A stretch of DNA of 64,000 nt, taken from assembly GCF_000716785.1 (NCBI RefSeq), contig NZ_JNYY01000006.1:186001-250000 (forward strand), given 5' to 3'. The notes beneath the pieces were generated by a model. That model was not told the DNA's origin, did no database searches, and saw only the letters and a program-made list of their open reading frames with translations. The translations under genes and the position numbers were made by a program. Shown here one piece after another: positions 15,215 to 24,099 of this stretch (its first letter is position 1; the number at the start of each line of letters is the position of its first letter). The DNA comes from Amycolatopsis vancoresmycina. Lineage in GTDB: Bacteria > Actinomycetota > Actinomycetes > Mycobacteriales > Pseudonocardiaceae.

Positions 15215-15976
15215 ATGACGATCGCACCGCTCCGCCCGGGCACGCCAGCACCGCCGGTCCAGACCCTGCCACCGGGCTCGTGGCACGGCCGGCTGTGGGT
15301 GTCCGACCTGCCGCTGACCAGGCCTGAGCGCTACCTGGGCTGCGTGGCCGAGTTCGAGCGATCGGGCCTGTGGCCGGTGCTGATCCCCCACGACCAGCGT
15401 TTCGCGGCGAACGGCGAGGACTGGATCGACGACCGGGGCCGCCTGGCCCCGGCGGGCCACCGAGTGCCGACGGCGGACCCGGCGGGAGCCCTGTCCCGCT
15501 GGTGGGACGGTTCCTGCTGCGACGGCGCCTGCCTGAGGCCGTTCGGCGCCAGGTTCCCGGGGCTGGCAAAGCGCAGCCCGCGCCGCTCGGACCCACTGGC
15601 GGAGGCGGGCAACACGGGTTCGATCCTGGCCAACCGCGCACCCCACCGCCTGGGCCTGGTCCAGACCGAGCGCCCGGCGGACATCCCGGCCCTGCTGGGC
15701 TGGACGGGGATGATCAAGTGCACGGACCAGGTGGCGGAGCTGTCAGCGGTGCTGAGGAGCTGGGAGGACCGTTTCGGGGCAACGCTGGTGGTGCTGGGGT
15801 TCGACGCGATCGAGCTGTCGGTGGCAGCACCACCGCGGAATCAGGCCCGGGCATTGACGGTGGCGGCGGAGCACCGGGCATTTTGCTTGCCGACGTTCGC
15901 GGGGCAGCCGGGGAACCTGCGGGAGTACGCATCGGGTCTGGTCCAGTCACGGCATTGGCGGTTTTCCTGGGCGTGA
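15215..15976 (+). CDS. DUF4253 domain protein under a LexA box
   Basis: A 253-residue soluble protein. The N-terminal half (SWHGRLWVSDLPLTRPERYL, WPVLIPHDQRF) is variable; the C-terminal about 100 residues form the DUF4253 domain (LLGWTGMIKCTDQVAELSAV, SWEDRFGATLVVLGFDAIEL, AAEHRAFCLPTF). The function of DUF4253 is not known. ATG at 15215 with gagggg upstream; the frame is open from 15152 but that passes through the operator. The perfect SOS box suggests induction on DNA damage. Codon use looks native. A 146-bp inverted repeat lies downstream. Confidence 0.75.
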   Translation: MTIAPLRPGTPAPPVQTLPPGSWHGRLWVSDLPLTRPERYLGCVAEFERSGLWPVLIPHDQRFAANGEDWIDDRGRLAPAGHRVPTADPAGALSRWWDGSCCDGACLRPFGARFPGLAKRSPRRSDPLAEAGNTGSILANRAPHRLGLVQTERPADIPALLGWTGMIKCTDQVAELSAVLRSWEDRFGATLVVLGFDAIELSVAAPPRNQARALTVAAEHRAFCLPTFAGQPGNLREYASGLVQSRHWRFSWA

Positions 15977-16108
15977 GGAGGGTGGGGCGCGGGCCGGGCA
16001 GGGCGGCCGGGCCCGGTCGCGCGGGTCGCGCCCGGGAGGCGAGGGCGACCGGACCGGCAGCCGCCTACCCACCCAGCACCAAGCGCCAGCCGGGCGAAAC
16101 CCCAAAGA

Positions 16109-16254
16109 GCTGGGTGGTCATCCCGTCGCCTGAGGCCGTCAAATCACTTTGAGCCGGGCCCGCAACACACAGCCCAACGCAAGACAGCAACGCAACCTTG
16201 CGGGCCCGGCTCAAAGTGATAGGCCTCGATCAGGCGACGGGATGACCACCCAGC
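16109..16254. repeat. 146-bp composite inverted repeat
   Basis: Two nested sets of perfect arms: outer 25 bp (16109-16133 with 16230-16254, starting gctgggtggtcatcccgtcg) and inner 23 bp (16143-16165 with 16198-16220, starting atcactttgagccgggcccg), separated on each side by 9 unpaired bases and enclosing a 32-base loop. No flanking direct duplication was seen. It lies in the 511-bp gap between the DUF4253 and DUF72 genes. It could be a miniature mobile element, a structured RNA or a terminator; no known class fits. Confidence 0.8.
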
Positions 16255-16487
16255 GACCCACAACGCAAGCCGAGCAGACACCAAAACCAAGGTCATCCCA
16301 GAGCCTGCCCGTCCGGCGAGGACAGCCTTGAAGCCACGGCAGAACCACGGACGACAAGATGAGCAAGCACCACAAAGGCCCCATGAGACGAGCGTCCACC
16401 AACCTGGGACCACCGTCCCAACACCCAGTCCACCAGACCCGCGTTTGCCACCGCCCCCGAACGGGAATCACCCCCCGCGGAAAGGCG

Positions 16488-17333
16488 GTGAGGGCGATCG
16501 CCGAGATCCGAATCGGAACTTCCGGATGGCGCTACGCACCCTGGCGCGGTGTCTTCTATCCCCCCAAGCTCGCCCAGCGACGCGAGCTCGAATACCTGTC
16601 ACACCGGATGAACGCGGTGGAGATCAACGGCTCCTTCTACTCCCTCCAACGCCCCGAGCGGTTCCGCGCCTGGTTCGACGAAACCCCCGCCGACTTCCTC
16701 TTCGCCGTCAAAGGCGGCCGCTTCATCACGCACATGAAGCAGCTCCGAGACGTCGAGACCGCGCTCGCCAACTTCTACGCCTCCGGCGTCCTCGCACTCG
16801 GCGCAAAGCTCGGCCCCTTCCTCTGGCAACTCCCCCCGCGCCTCGCCTTCGACCCCGATCGGCTCGAGAACTTCTTCGCCCTCCTCCCGCGCACCACCGG
16901 CGATGCCGCGCAGCTGGCCACAAAGCACGACGACAAGCTGAAAGGCCCGGCGTACCTCGAAGCCGGCGCGAAACGGCCGCTGCGGCACGCCCTCGAAGTC
17001 CGGCACCCCAGCTTCGACCAGCCGGCCGCGAAGCAACTGCTCCGGGAACACGGCATCGCCCTCGTCGTCGCCGATACCGCCGGGAAGTGGCCGTTCGTCG
17101 AAGACCAGACAGCCGGCTTCACCTACGTCCGGCTGCACGGCGACGAAGAGCTCTACGTCAGCGGCTACTCCGACCAGGCCCTGCGGACCTGGGCCAGCAA
17201 GATCCGGGCGTGGCACGACGGCGGGCGGCGGGATGTGCACGTCTACTTCGACAACGACGTCAAGGTCGAGGCGCCGCGGAACGCCGAATGCCTCGCCGAT
17301 CTGCTCGGGGTGGCGCCGCCAACCGGACAGTGA
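16488..17333 (+). CDS. DUF72 domain protein (YecE-like)
   Basis: About 281 residues of the DUF72 TIM-barrel family: IRIGTSGWRYAPWRGVFYPP at the start, YLSHRMNAVEINGSFYSLQ, FLFAVKGGRFITH, LGPFLWQLPP, LEVRHPSF and TYVRLHGDEELYVSGYS all match the family. Its biochemical role is not established. The GTG at 16488 is chosen because the conserved domain begins six residues later and length then matches relatives; the frame is open to 16359 but the extra 43 residues look non-coding. The preceding gap from 15977 holds the composite inverted repeat. Confidence 0.82.
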   Translation: MRAIAEIRIGTSGWRYAPWRGVFYPPKLAQRRELEYLSHRMNAVEINGSFYSLQRPERFRAWFDETPADFLFAVKGGRFITHMKQLRDVETALANFYASGVLALGAKLGPFLWQLPPRLAFDPDRLENFFALLPRTTGDAAQLATKHDDKLKGPAYLEAGAKRPLRHALEVRHPSFDQPAAKQLLREHGIALVVADTAGKWPFVEDQTAGFTYVRLHGDEELYVSGYSDQALRTWASKIRAWHDGGRRDVHVYFDNDVKVEAPRNAECLADLLGVAPPTGQ

Positions 17334-17428
17334 GTGGACAGTGAGCGCCGTCGGCTTGGATGAGACTCACGGGCCGGACCGGCTTGCGTGCTGTCGCTGG
17401 GGGTCGGCACGTAAGCCGTCCGGGACCC

Positions 17429-20275
17429 TCACGTGCCCAGGATGACCAGGGCCGCCAGCTTGGCCCGGACGTCGTCCGCGTCCGGGTGGCCCAGCTCCGT
17501 CAGCAGGCGCACCGAGCGCAGCCAGCACTCGCGGGCCAGCGCCGCGTCGCCGTGGCGGAGGTGGATCGTGCCCAGCTGGGCCAGCACGTCCGCCGCCTCG
17601 TACTGCTCGTCCATCGCGAAGAACATCTCCACCGACTCGCGGATGCACGCGATGCCCTCGTCGAGCCGGCCGAGGCCGACCAGGGCCAGGCCGCGCGTGT
17701 GCAGGGTGAACCGCGTGTCCGCCGGCCGCCCGTCCGCGTCCAGGATCGCCAGTGCCTCGTCGGCCAGGCGCAGCGCCTGCTCGTGGTCGCCCATCGACGT
17801 GCAGATGTCGCCCAGCGCCCGCAGCACGCTCGCCTCGAAGTGGCCCAGCCCGAGCTCGCGGACGATCGCCAGCGCCTGCATGCCGTGTTCGTACGCCCAG
17901 GCGCAGTCCTCGAGGTTGTGCGCCGCCATCGCCAGGTTGTACTGCGCCCGCGCCTCGCCTTCGCGCGCCCCGAGCTCGCGCTGGATCGCCAGCACCTGCT
18001 CCAGGTACCGCCGCGACTCGGCGTACTGCCGCGCGACGCCGTTGACGACGCCGAGCCCGCTCAGGATCCCCGCCTCCCCGGGCCGGTGGCCGCTCGCCCG
18101 CGCGGCTTCGAGCGCCACCGCGAACACCGACCGCCAGTCGTCGAGCCGCGAGCGCGTCACGAAGTAGCTCTGCAGCAGCCAGGCCAGCTTCCAGCACACG
18201 TCGTCGCGACCCCGGCGCCGCGCCAGGTGCACCGCCGCGATGAGGTTGCCGTACTCCTCGCCGAACCAGTCCAGCCCGTCGTGGTACGAATCGAACCCCA
18301 GGCCGCCGTCGAGGTCGTCGAGCTCCAGCAGCCGGTAGTAGCGCTCCGGCCGCATCCGCCGTGACGCGTTCAGCGCCGACGCGAGGTACCAGCCGAGCAA
18401 CCGGTCCAAAGCGGACTCGCGCTCGGCCTCCGGGTCCAGCTGCGAAGCGGCTTCGCCGGCGTACGCGCGGATGAGGTCGTGGAACTGGTAGCGGCCCGGC
18501 CGCGGCTGGGCGAGCAGGTGCGCCGCCGCCAGGGTTTCGAGCATCGGGCGGGCCGCCGCGACGTCCAGCCCGGCGACCGCGGCCGCCGCCGGCGCGGTGA
18601 AATCGACGCCGGTGGGCAGCCCGAGCAGCCGCAGCAGCCGGGCCGTCGACGGCTGCAGCGCCTGGTAGGAGTAGGAAAACACCGACCGGATGTTGGTGCC
18701 CTCGCCGTCGGCGAGGTCGAACGAGCCGAGCAGGTCGACGGCGAGGGAGCCGGCGAACTCGTCGAGCGGCAGGTCGGGGAACTGCGCCGCGCGCACGGCG
18801 AGGATCCGGATCGCCAGCGGCAGCCCGCCGCAGTGGCGCACGAACCGCCCGGCCGCCGCGGGGTCGCGCGCGACCCGGTCGAAGCCGATCGTGGACGCCA
18901 GCAGCGCAACGGCGTCCTCGTCGCCGAACTCCTCCAGCGCGATCCGGCGCGCGCCGTGCGTCGCGACCAGCGCGCGCAGCTGCCAGCGGCTGGTGACCAG
19001 GACCAGGCAGCCCGGCCCGGGCAGCAGCGGGCTCACCTGCTCGGTGCGGTTGGCGTTGTCGAGCAGGACCAGCAGCCGGCGTCCCGCCGTGTGCGTCCGC
19101 CAGCTCGCCGCGCGGCCGTCGAGGTCGGCCGGGATCGCCTCGCACGGCACGCCGAGCGCGGTGAGCATGGCCTCCAGCGCCGCCGACGGCTCGACCGGCT
19201 CACCGGGCCCGTAGCCGCGCAGGTTGAGGTAGACCTGCCCGCCGGGGAACCGGTCGGCGACCTCGTGCGCGAAGTGCACGGCCAGCGTCGTCTTCCCGAT
19301 GCCGCCCATGCCTTCCACGGACGCGATCGGCGTCGACGCGTCGGCGTCGACCGCCTCCGGCAGCAGCGCGTGCAACGCCTTGAGATCGCACTCGCGCCCG
19401 GAGAAGGCCCGCAGGTCGGCGGGCAGCTGGTGCGGCACCTGCGGGTCGACGCCGAGCCGGTAGCGCCCGGCCGGATCGCCGGCGCCGGTGAGGATCGCCT
19501 GGCGGGTGCGCTGCAGCGACGGCCCGGGATCGAGCCCGAGCTCGTCGGCCAGGACGCGCCTGATCCGGCGGTGCACGTCGAGCGCCTCGGCCTGGCGGCC
19601 CGACCGGTACAGCGCGATCATCAGCTGCTCGTGCAGCCGCTCCCGCAGCGGGTTCTCCCTGGCCAGCCGGGTGAGCTCGGGGACGACGGTGCCGTACTCG
19701 CCGGCTTCGAGCAGCGCGTCCGCCCATTGCTCGCGCACGCGCAGCCGCTCCTCGGTCAGCTGCCCGGCTTCGTCGCGGTGCAGCGCGTCGGACTCGACGT
19801 TCAGCAGCGCCGGCCCGCGCCACTGCGCGAGGGCCTCGGCGAAGAGCGCGGCCGCCCGGCGGCTCTCGCCGCGGTCCATCGCCGCCTTGCCGCGGACGGC
19901 GAGCGCGCGGAACCGGGTCAGGTCGAGCAGGTCGTCGTCGAGTTCGATCAGGTAGCCGCCGCTCTCGGTGCGGATCGCGACCTGGTCGCCCAGCGCCCGG
20001 CGCAGGCGCAGCACGTACGTCTGGAGTGCGCCCTTGGAGCGGCGGCGGTCGTCGTTCCACAGCCAGCGGCCCAGTTCGTCGACCGGCACGACCCGGTTCG
20101 CGCGCAGCAGGAGGCCGGCCAGGACGATCAGCGGCCGGCTGCCCCCGAGCGGTACCGGGCGGCCGTCGGCCGTGACCTCGGCCGGACCCAGCACGCGGAA
20201 ATCGAGGACCACGGAGTCATTCTGGCCGGAAACACGCAGTTCGGCACCCGGTTGCGAAACCCGGGACGGTGGCAT
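17429..20275 (-). CDS. AfsR/SARP family transcriptional regulator with NB-ARC and TPR domains
   Basis: A 948-residue activator. The N-terminal OmpR-like DNA-binding domain starts VVLDFRVLGPAEVTADG, followed by the bacterial transcriptional activation domain (BTAD, ending GLDPGPSLQRTRQAIL, about residue 265). Next come a P-loop NTPase/NB-ARC module (GMGGIGKTTLAVHFA, then RRLLVLLDNANRTEQV and LVTSRW) and C-terminal TPRs from about residue 600. Such proteins switch on secondary metabolism or differentiation genes, but no biosynthetic cluster is adjacent. ATG at 20275 has aagg six bases upstream; a GTG at 20212 is the alternative since relatives begin close to FRVLGP. Only 11 bp separates this ATG from the divergent menC start. 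Confidence 0.88.
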   Translation of the reverse strand: MPPSRVSQPGAELRVSGQNDSVVLDFRVLGPAEVTADGRPVPLGGSRPLIVLAGLLLRANRVVPVDELGRWLWNDDRRRSKGALQTYVLRLRRALGDQVAIRTESGGYLIELDDDLLDLTRFRALAVRGKAAMDRGESRRAAALFAEALAQWRGPALLNVESDALHRDEAGQLTEERLRVREQWADALLEAGEYGTVVPELTRLARENPLRERLHEQLMIALYRSGRQAEALDVHRRIRRVLADELGLDPGPSLQRTRQAILTGAGDPAGRYRLGVDPQVPHQLPADLRAFSGRECDLKALHALLPEAVDADASTPIASVEGMGGIGKTTLAVHFAHEVADRFPGGQVYLNLRGYGPGEPVEPSAALEAMLTALGVPCEAIPADLDGRAASWRTHTAGRRLLVLLDNANRTEQVSPLLPGPGCLVLVTSRWQLRALVATHGARRIALEEFGDEDAVALLASTIGFDRVARDPAAAGRFVRHCGGLPLAIRILAVRAAQFPDLPLDEFAGSLAVDLLGSFDLADGEGTNIRSVFSYSYQALQPSTARLLRLLGLPTGVDFTAPAAAAVAGLDVAAARPMLETLAAAHLLAQPRPGRYQFHDLIRAYAGEAASQLDPEAERESALDRLLGWYLASALNASRRMRPERYYRLLELDDLDGGLGFDSYHDGLDWFGEEYGNLIAAVHLARRRGRDDVCWKLAWLLQSYFVTRSRLDDWRSVFAVALEAARASGHRPGEAGILSGLGVVNGVARQYAESRRYLEQVLAIQRELGAREGEARAQYNLAMAAHNLEDCAWAYEHGMQALAIVRELGLGHFEASVLRALGDICTSMGDHEQALRLADEALAILDADGRPADTRFTLHTRGLALVGLGRLDEGIACIRESVEMFFAMDEQYEAADVLAQLGTIHLRHGDAALARECWLRSVRLLTELGHPDADDVRAKLAALVILGT

Positions 20276-20286
20276 GATCGGCCTTG

Positions 20287-21216
20287 ATGAAGGTCTACGC
20301 GATCCCCCTGCGCACCCGGTTCCGCGGCATCACCGTCCGTGAGGGCGTGCTGCTGCACGGCCCGGCGGGCTGGGGCGAGTTCTGCCCGTTCGCCGACTAC
20401 TCCGACGCCGAGAGCGTGCCCTGGCTGCGGGCGGCGGTGGAGGCCACCGAAGCCGGCTGGCCCGCACCGGTTCGCGACCGGGTCGAGGTCAACACGACGG
20501 TCCCGGTGGTCGGGGCGGAGCAGGCGTACGAGCTGATCCGCGCGTCCGGCTGCCGGACGGCCAAGGTGAAGGTCGCCGACCCGCGCGTCTCACTGGCCGA
20601 CGACTGCGCGCGGGTGGAGGCGGTCCGCGCCGCGCTCGGCCCGGACGGCGCCGTCCGCGTCGACGCCAACATGGCCTGGGACGTCGACACGGCGGTGCGG
20701 GCGATCACCGACCTCGACAAGGCGGCGGGCGGCTTGGAGTACGCGGAACAGCCGTGCCCGTCGATCGACGAGCTGGCCGCGGTGCGGCGCCGGGTGGGCG
20801 TCCGGATCGCCGCCGACGAGTCGATCCGCCGGGCGGAGGACCCGCTGAAGGTGGCGGTCGCCGGCGCGGCGGACATCGCGGTCCTGAAGGTCGCCCCCCT
20901 CGGCGGCGTGCGGCGCGCGCTGGAGGTCGCCGAGGCGTGCGGGCTGCCGTGCGTGGTGTCGTCGGCGGTGGAGACGAGCGTGGGCCTGGCGGCCGGGCTG
21001 GCGTTGGCCGGGGCGCTGCCGTCGCTGGAATTCGCTTGTGGACTAGGCACGATTTCGTTGCTGCAGGGCGATGTCGCCGCGAACCCGCTGTCCCCTGTGG
21101 ACGGATACCTGCCGGTGCCGAGGGAGGCCCCGGAACCCACGGACGCGTATCCGGCACCGCCCGAGGTCGCGGCAGCCTGGGAAGCGCGGCTGGCGAGGGT
21201 GCGCGGGTTGTCGTGA
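20287..21216 (+). CDS. menC: o-Succinylbenzoate synthase
   Basis: A 309-residue enolase-superfamily enzyme of menaquinone synthesis that dehydrates SHCHC to o-succinylbenzoate. Visible signature residues: KVKV near 96 (catalytic Lys), VRVDANMAW (metal Asp), EYAEQP (metal Glu), AADES (metal Asp) and VLKVAPLGG (second Lys). No other men gene adjoins. The ATG at 20287 has no Shine-Dalgarno and may be leaderless. The coding region ends inside the left arm of a repeat-family palindrome (stop TGA at 21214-21216). Confidence 0.88.
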   Translation: MKVYAIPLRTRFRGITVREGVLLHGPAGWGEFCPFADYSDAESVPWLRAAVEATEAGWPAPVRDRVEVNTTVPVVGAEQAYELIRASGCRTAKVKVADPRVSLADDCARVEAVRAALGPDGAVRVDANMAWDVDTAVRAITDLDKAAGGLEYAEQPCPSIDELAAVRRRVGVRIAADESIRRAEDPLKVAVAGAADIAVLKVAPLGGVRRALEVAEACGLPCVVSSAVETSVGLAAGLALAGALPSLEFACGLGTISLLQGDVAANPLSPVDGYLPVPREAPEPTDAYPAPPEVAAAWEARLARVRGLS

Positions 21217-21253
21217 GTGGTAAGGAGGGTTCTAACCCGCCTAAACACTCACG
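21212..21253. repeat. 20-2-20 palindrome, copy B
   Basis: Arms 21212-21231 (cgtgagtggtaaggagggtt) and 21234-21253 with a CT centre; three mismatches between arms, the most decayed copy of the family. It overlaps the menC stop codon and lies between two genes of the same direction (menC and the pspC-like gene). Confidence 0.75.
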
Positions 21254-21332
21254 ACCCCGAGGGCGGAATTCAGGGTCGGGGTCGGGGCCGTTCCGGATGT
21301 GGTCAGGGTGCCGCCGGCGCCAGTATTGAGCC

Positions 21333-21554
21333 ATGACGAACAGCGTGTACACCCCGGAAACCACCACCAAGAAGCTCCGCCGCAGCAAGACCGACAAGAT
21401 GCTCACCGGCGTCTGCGGCGGCTGGGCCACCTACCTCGGCATCGACGCCAACGTCCTGCGCATCGGCCTGGTCGCCGCCGTGTTCCTGTCGGTCGGCATC
21501 GCCATCCCGATCTACGTCGCCGCCGCCATCCTGACGCCGGAAGAGGACTCCTGA
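21333..21554 (+). CDS. PspC domain membrane protein
   Basis: A 73-residue PspC family protein: KKLRRSKTDKMLTGVCGGWATYLGID followed by one long hydrophobic segment (LRIGLVAAVFLSVGIAIPIYVAAAIL) and an acidic tail. In Gram-negative bacteria PspC relays membrane stress; stand-alone short PspC proteins in actinobacteria are uncharacterised. ATG start; no Psp partners nearby. Confidence 0.85.
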   Translation: MTNSVYTPETTTKKLRRSKTDKMLTGVCGGWATYLGIDANVLRIGLVAAVFLSVGIAIPIYVAAAILTPEEDS

Positions 21555-21857
21555 ACCGGGGCGGGCGCCGGTTCGCAGGGGGAACCGGGGCCCGCCCGCT
21601 GACCGCAGGGCCCGGCAACGGCCGGCTGGCGCGGGTGCCGACGCTCTCGAAGGTCGCGAATGACTCATTCGCGACCTCGGGCGTCCCGAATGAGTCATTC
21701 GCGGCACCGGCCCGCGGGCTCCGCGCACGACGGGGGTGCACGAAGAGGGGAACGGCCCGGGCGCCAGGGGACGCCCGGGCCGTTCGGCCGATGCGGCTGG
21801 GCCGAACGGCAGAAATGCGCGGCGCGGATCCCGTTCGAGGGGTTAGGGTTCGCGCTC
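21555..21857. other. 303-bp gap between the pspC-like gene and a small membrane protein gene
   Basis: Begins with GC-rich sequence able to form a hairpin directly after the pspC stop (ccggggcgggcgccggttc). It then contains copy 1 of the 21-7-21 palindrome family (21655-21703). No gene is evident. Confidence 0.6.
21655..21703. repeat. 21-7-21 palindrome, copy 1
   Basis: Arms 21655-21675 and 21683-21703 around a 7-base loop (ctcgggc), one mismatch. Each arm contains the near-palindromic word cgaatgastcattcg, so the element is a palindrome of palindromes. The right arm is identical in all three copies in the window (others at 51164 and 53072). Confidence 0.82.
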
Positions 21858-22175
21858 GTGGATCAAGGGAGCAGAACGGCCGCGAAGGTCGTCGTCGGGA
21901 TCCTCGGCGGGCTGTACCTGATCGCCGGCCTGGGGTTGACCGCCTTCGCCGCGTTCCTCGCGCTCGACGACCCCGGCAGCCGGTCCGCGACCAAGGTCGT
22001 GCTCTACGCCGCCGCCGCGTTCGCGATCTGGGTGATGCTGACCGGGATCGGCGCGATCGTCCTGGCGATGGAGGCGGAAGAAGCGAGCACGGCCTGGCTC
22101 GGGGGCCTCTTCGTGCTCGCACTCGGCGTTGTCACCGTCGGCGCCTTCGCTGTCTGGTTCTTTACCAAGCCATAG
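21858..22175 (+). CDS. Small three-helix membrane protein, unknown function
   Basis: About 105 residues with three hydrophobic segments (VVVGILGGLYLIAGLGLTAF, VVLYAAAAFAIWVMLTGIGA, LGGLFVLALGVVTVGAFAVW). I do not recognise the family. The GTG at 21858 is chosen because the frame upstream runs through the palindrome at 21655; aggg lies 10 bases upstream. It converges on groEL across a shared hairpin terminator. Confidence 0.6.
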   Translation: MDQGSRTAAKVVVGILGGLYLIAGLGLTAFAAFLALDDPGSRSATKVVLYAAAAFAIWVMLTGIGAIVLAMEAEEASTAWLGGLFVLALGVVTVGAFAVWFFTKP

Positions 22176-22178
22176 AAA

Positions 22179-22208
22179 AAGCCCGGCCCGCCGAAGCGGA
22201 CCGGGCTT
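22179..22208 (-). terminator. Intrinsic terminator of groEL
   Basis: Stem aagcccgg (22179-22186) with ccgggctt (22201-22208), extended by an inner ccgc/gcgg pair. Read on the minus strand it is followed by five T residues, a classical rho-independent terminator; it also ends the small membrane protein gene on the plus strand. Confidence 0.8.
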
Positions 22209-22226
22209 CCCCGAAAAGCGCGTGGA

Positions 22227-23855
<1,629 letters not shown>

Positions 23856-24012
23856 TGCGGTGTGGTCCTCCGGTATTGGGCGCCACCGCCGCGCTGCGCT
23901 GTTCGATGTCACAGCCTTGCAGCGGCGGCAGCAGGACTCTTCCTCGGCCAGGCTCGGTGCCCGCGACGGACGACTGGACCCGGGTGGGGGTTCAGCCTCA
24001 CCGTCCCGACCT

Positions 24013-24039
24013 TTGGCACTCGACGGCGTCGAGTGCCAA
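24013..24039 (-). promoter_or_regulatory. CIRCE element 1 (HrcA operator)
   Basis: ttggcactc (24013-24021), nine bases, gagtgccaa (24031-24039): a perfect 9-N9-9 inverted repeat matching the CIRCE consensus TTAGCACTC-N9-GAGTGCTAA with one symmetrical change. Upstream of groEL on the minus strand. Confidence 0.85.
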
Positions 24040-24047
24040 GTTCGTGT

Positions 24048-24074
24048 TTAGCACTCTCGGCGGGAGAGTGCAAG
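24048..24074 (-). promoter_or_regulatory. CIRCE element 2 (HrcA operator, imperfect)
   Basis: ttagcactc (24048-24056), nine bases, gagtgcaag (24066-24074). The left half matches the consensus exactly; the right half departs in its last three bases. With element 1 it forms a double operator whose repeats start 35 bp apart. Confidence 0.8.
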
Positions 24075-24099
24075 AAGACCTGCTCAGGGCCGCCCGGAT

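Noticed and set aside
16109..16254. Ordinary insertion sequence or its MITE
   Set aside because: No transposase, no target-site duplication and nested stems with symmetric unpaired segments; kept as an unexplained repeat instead.
16144..16413. Minus-strand gene across the 146-bp inverted repeat
   Set aside because: The Trp/Cys/Gly-rich product is a by-product of the repeat, with no ribosome site or recognisable domain.
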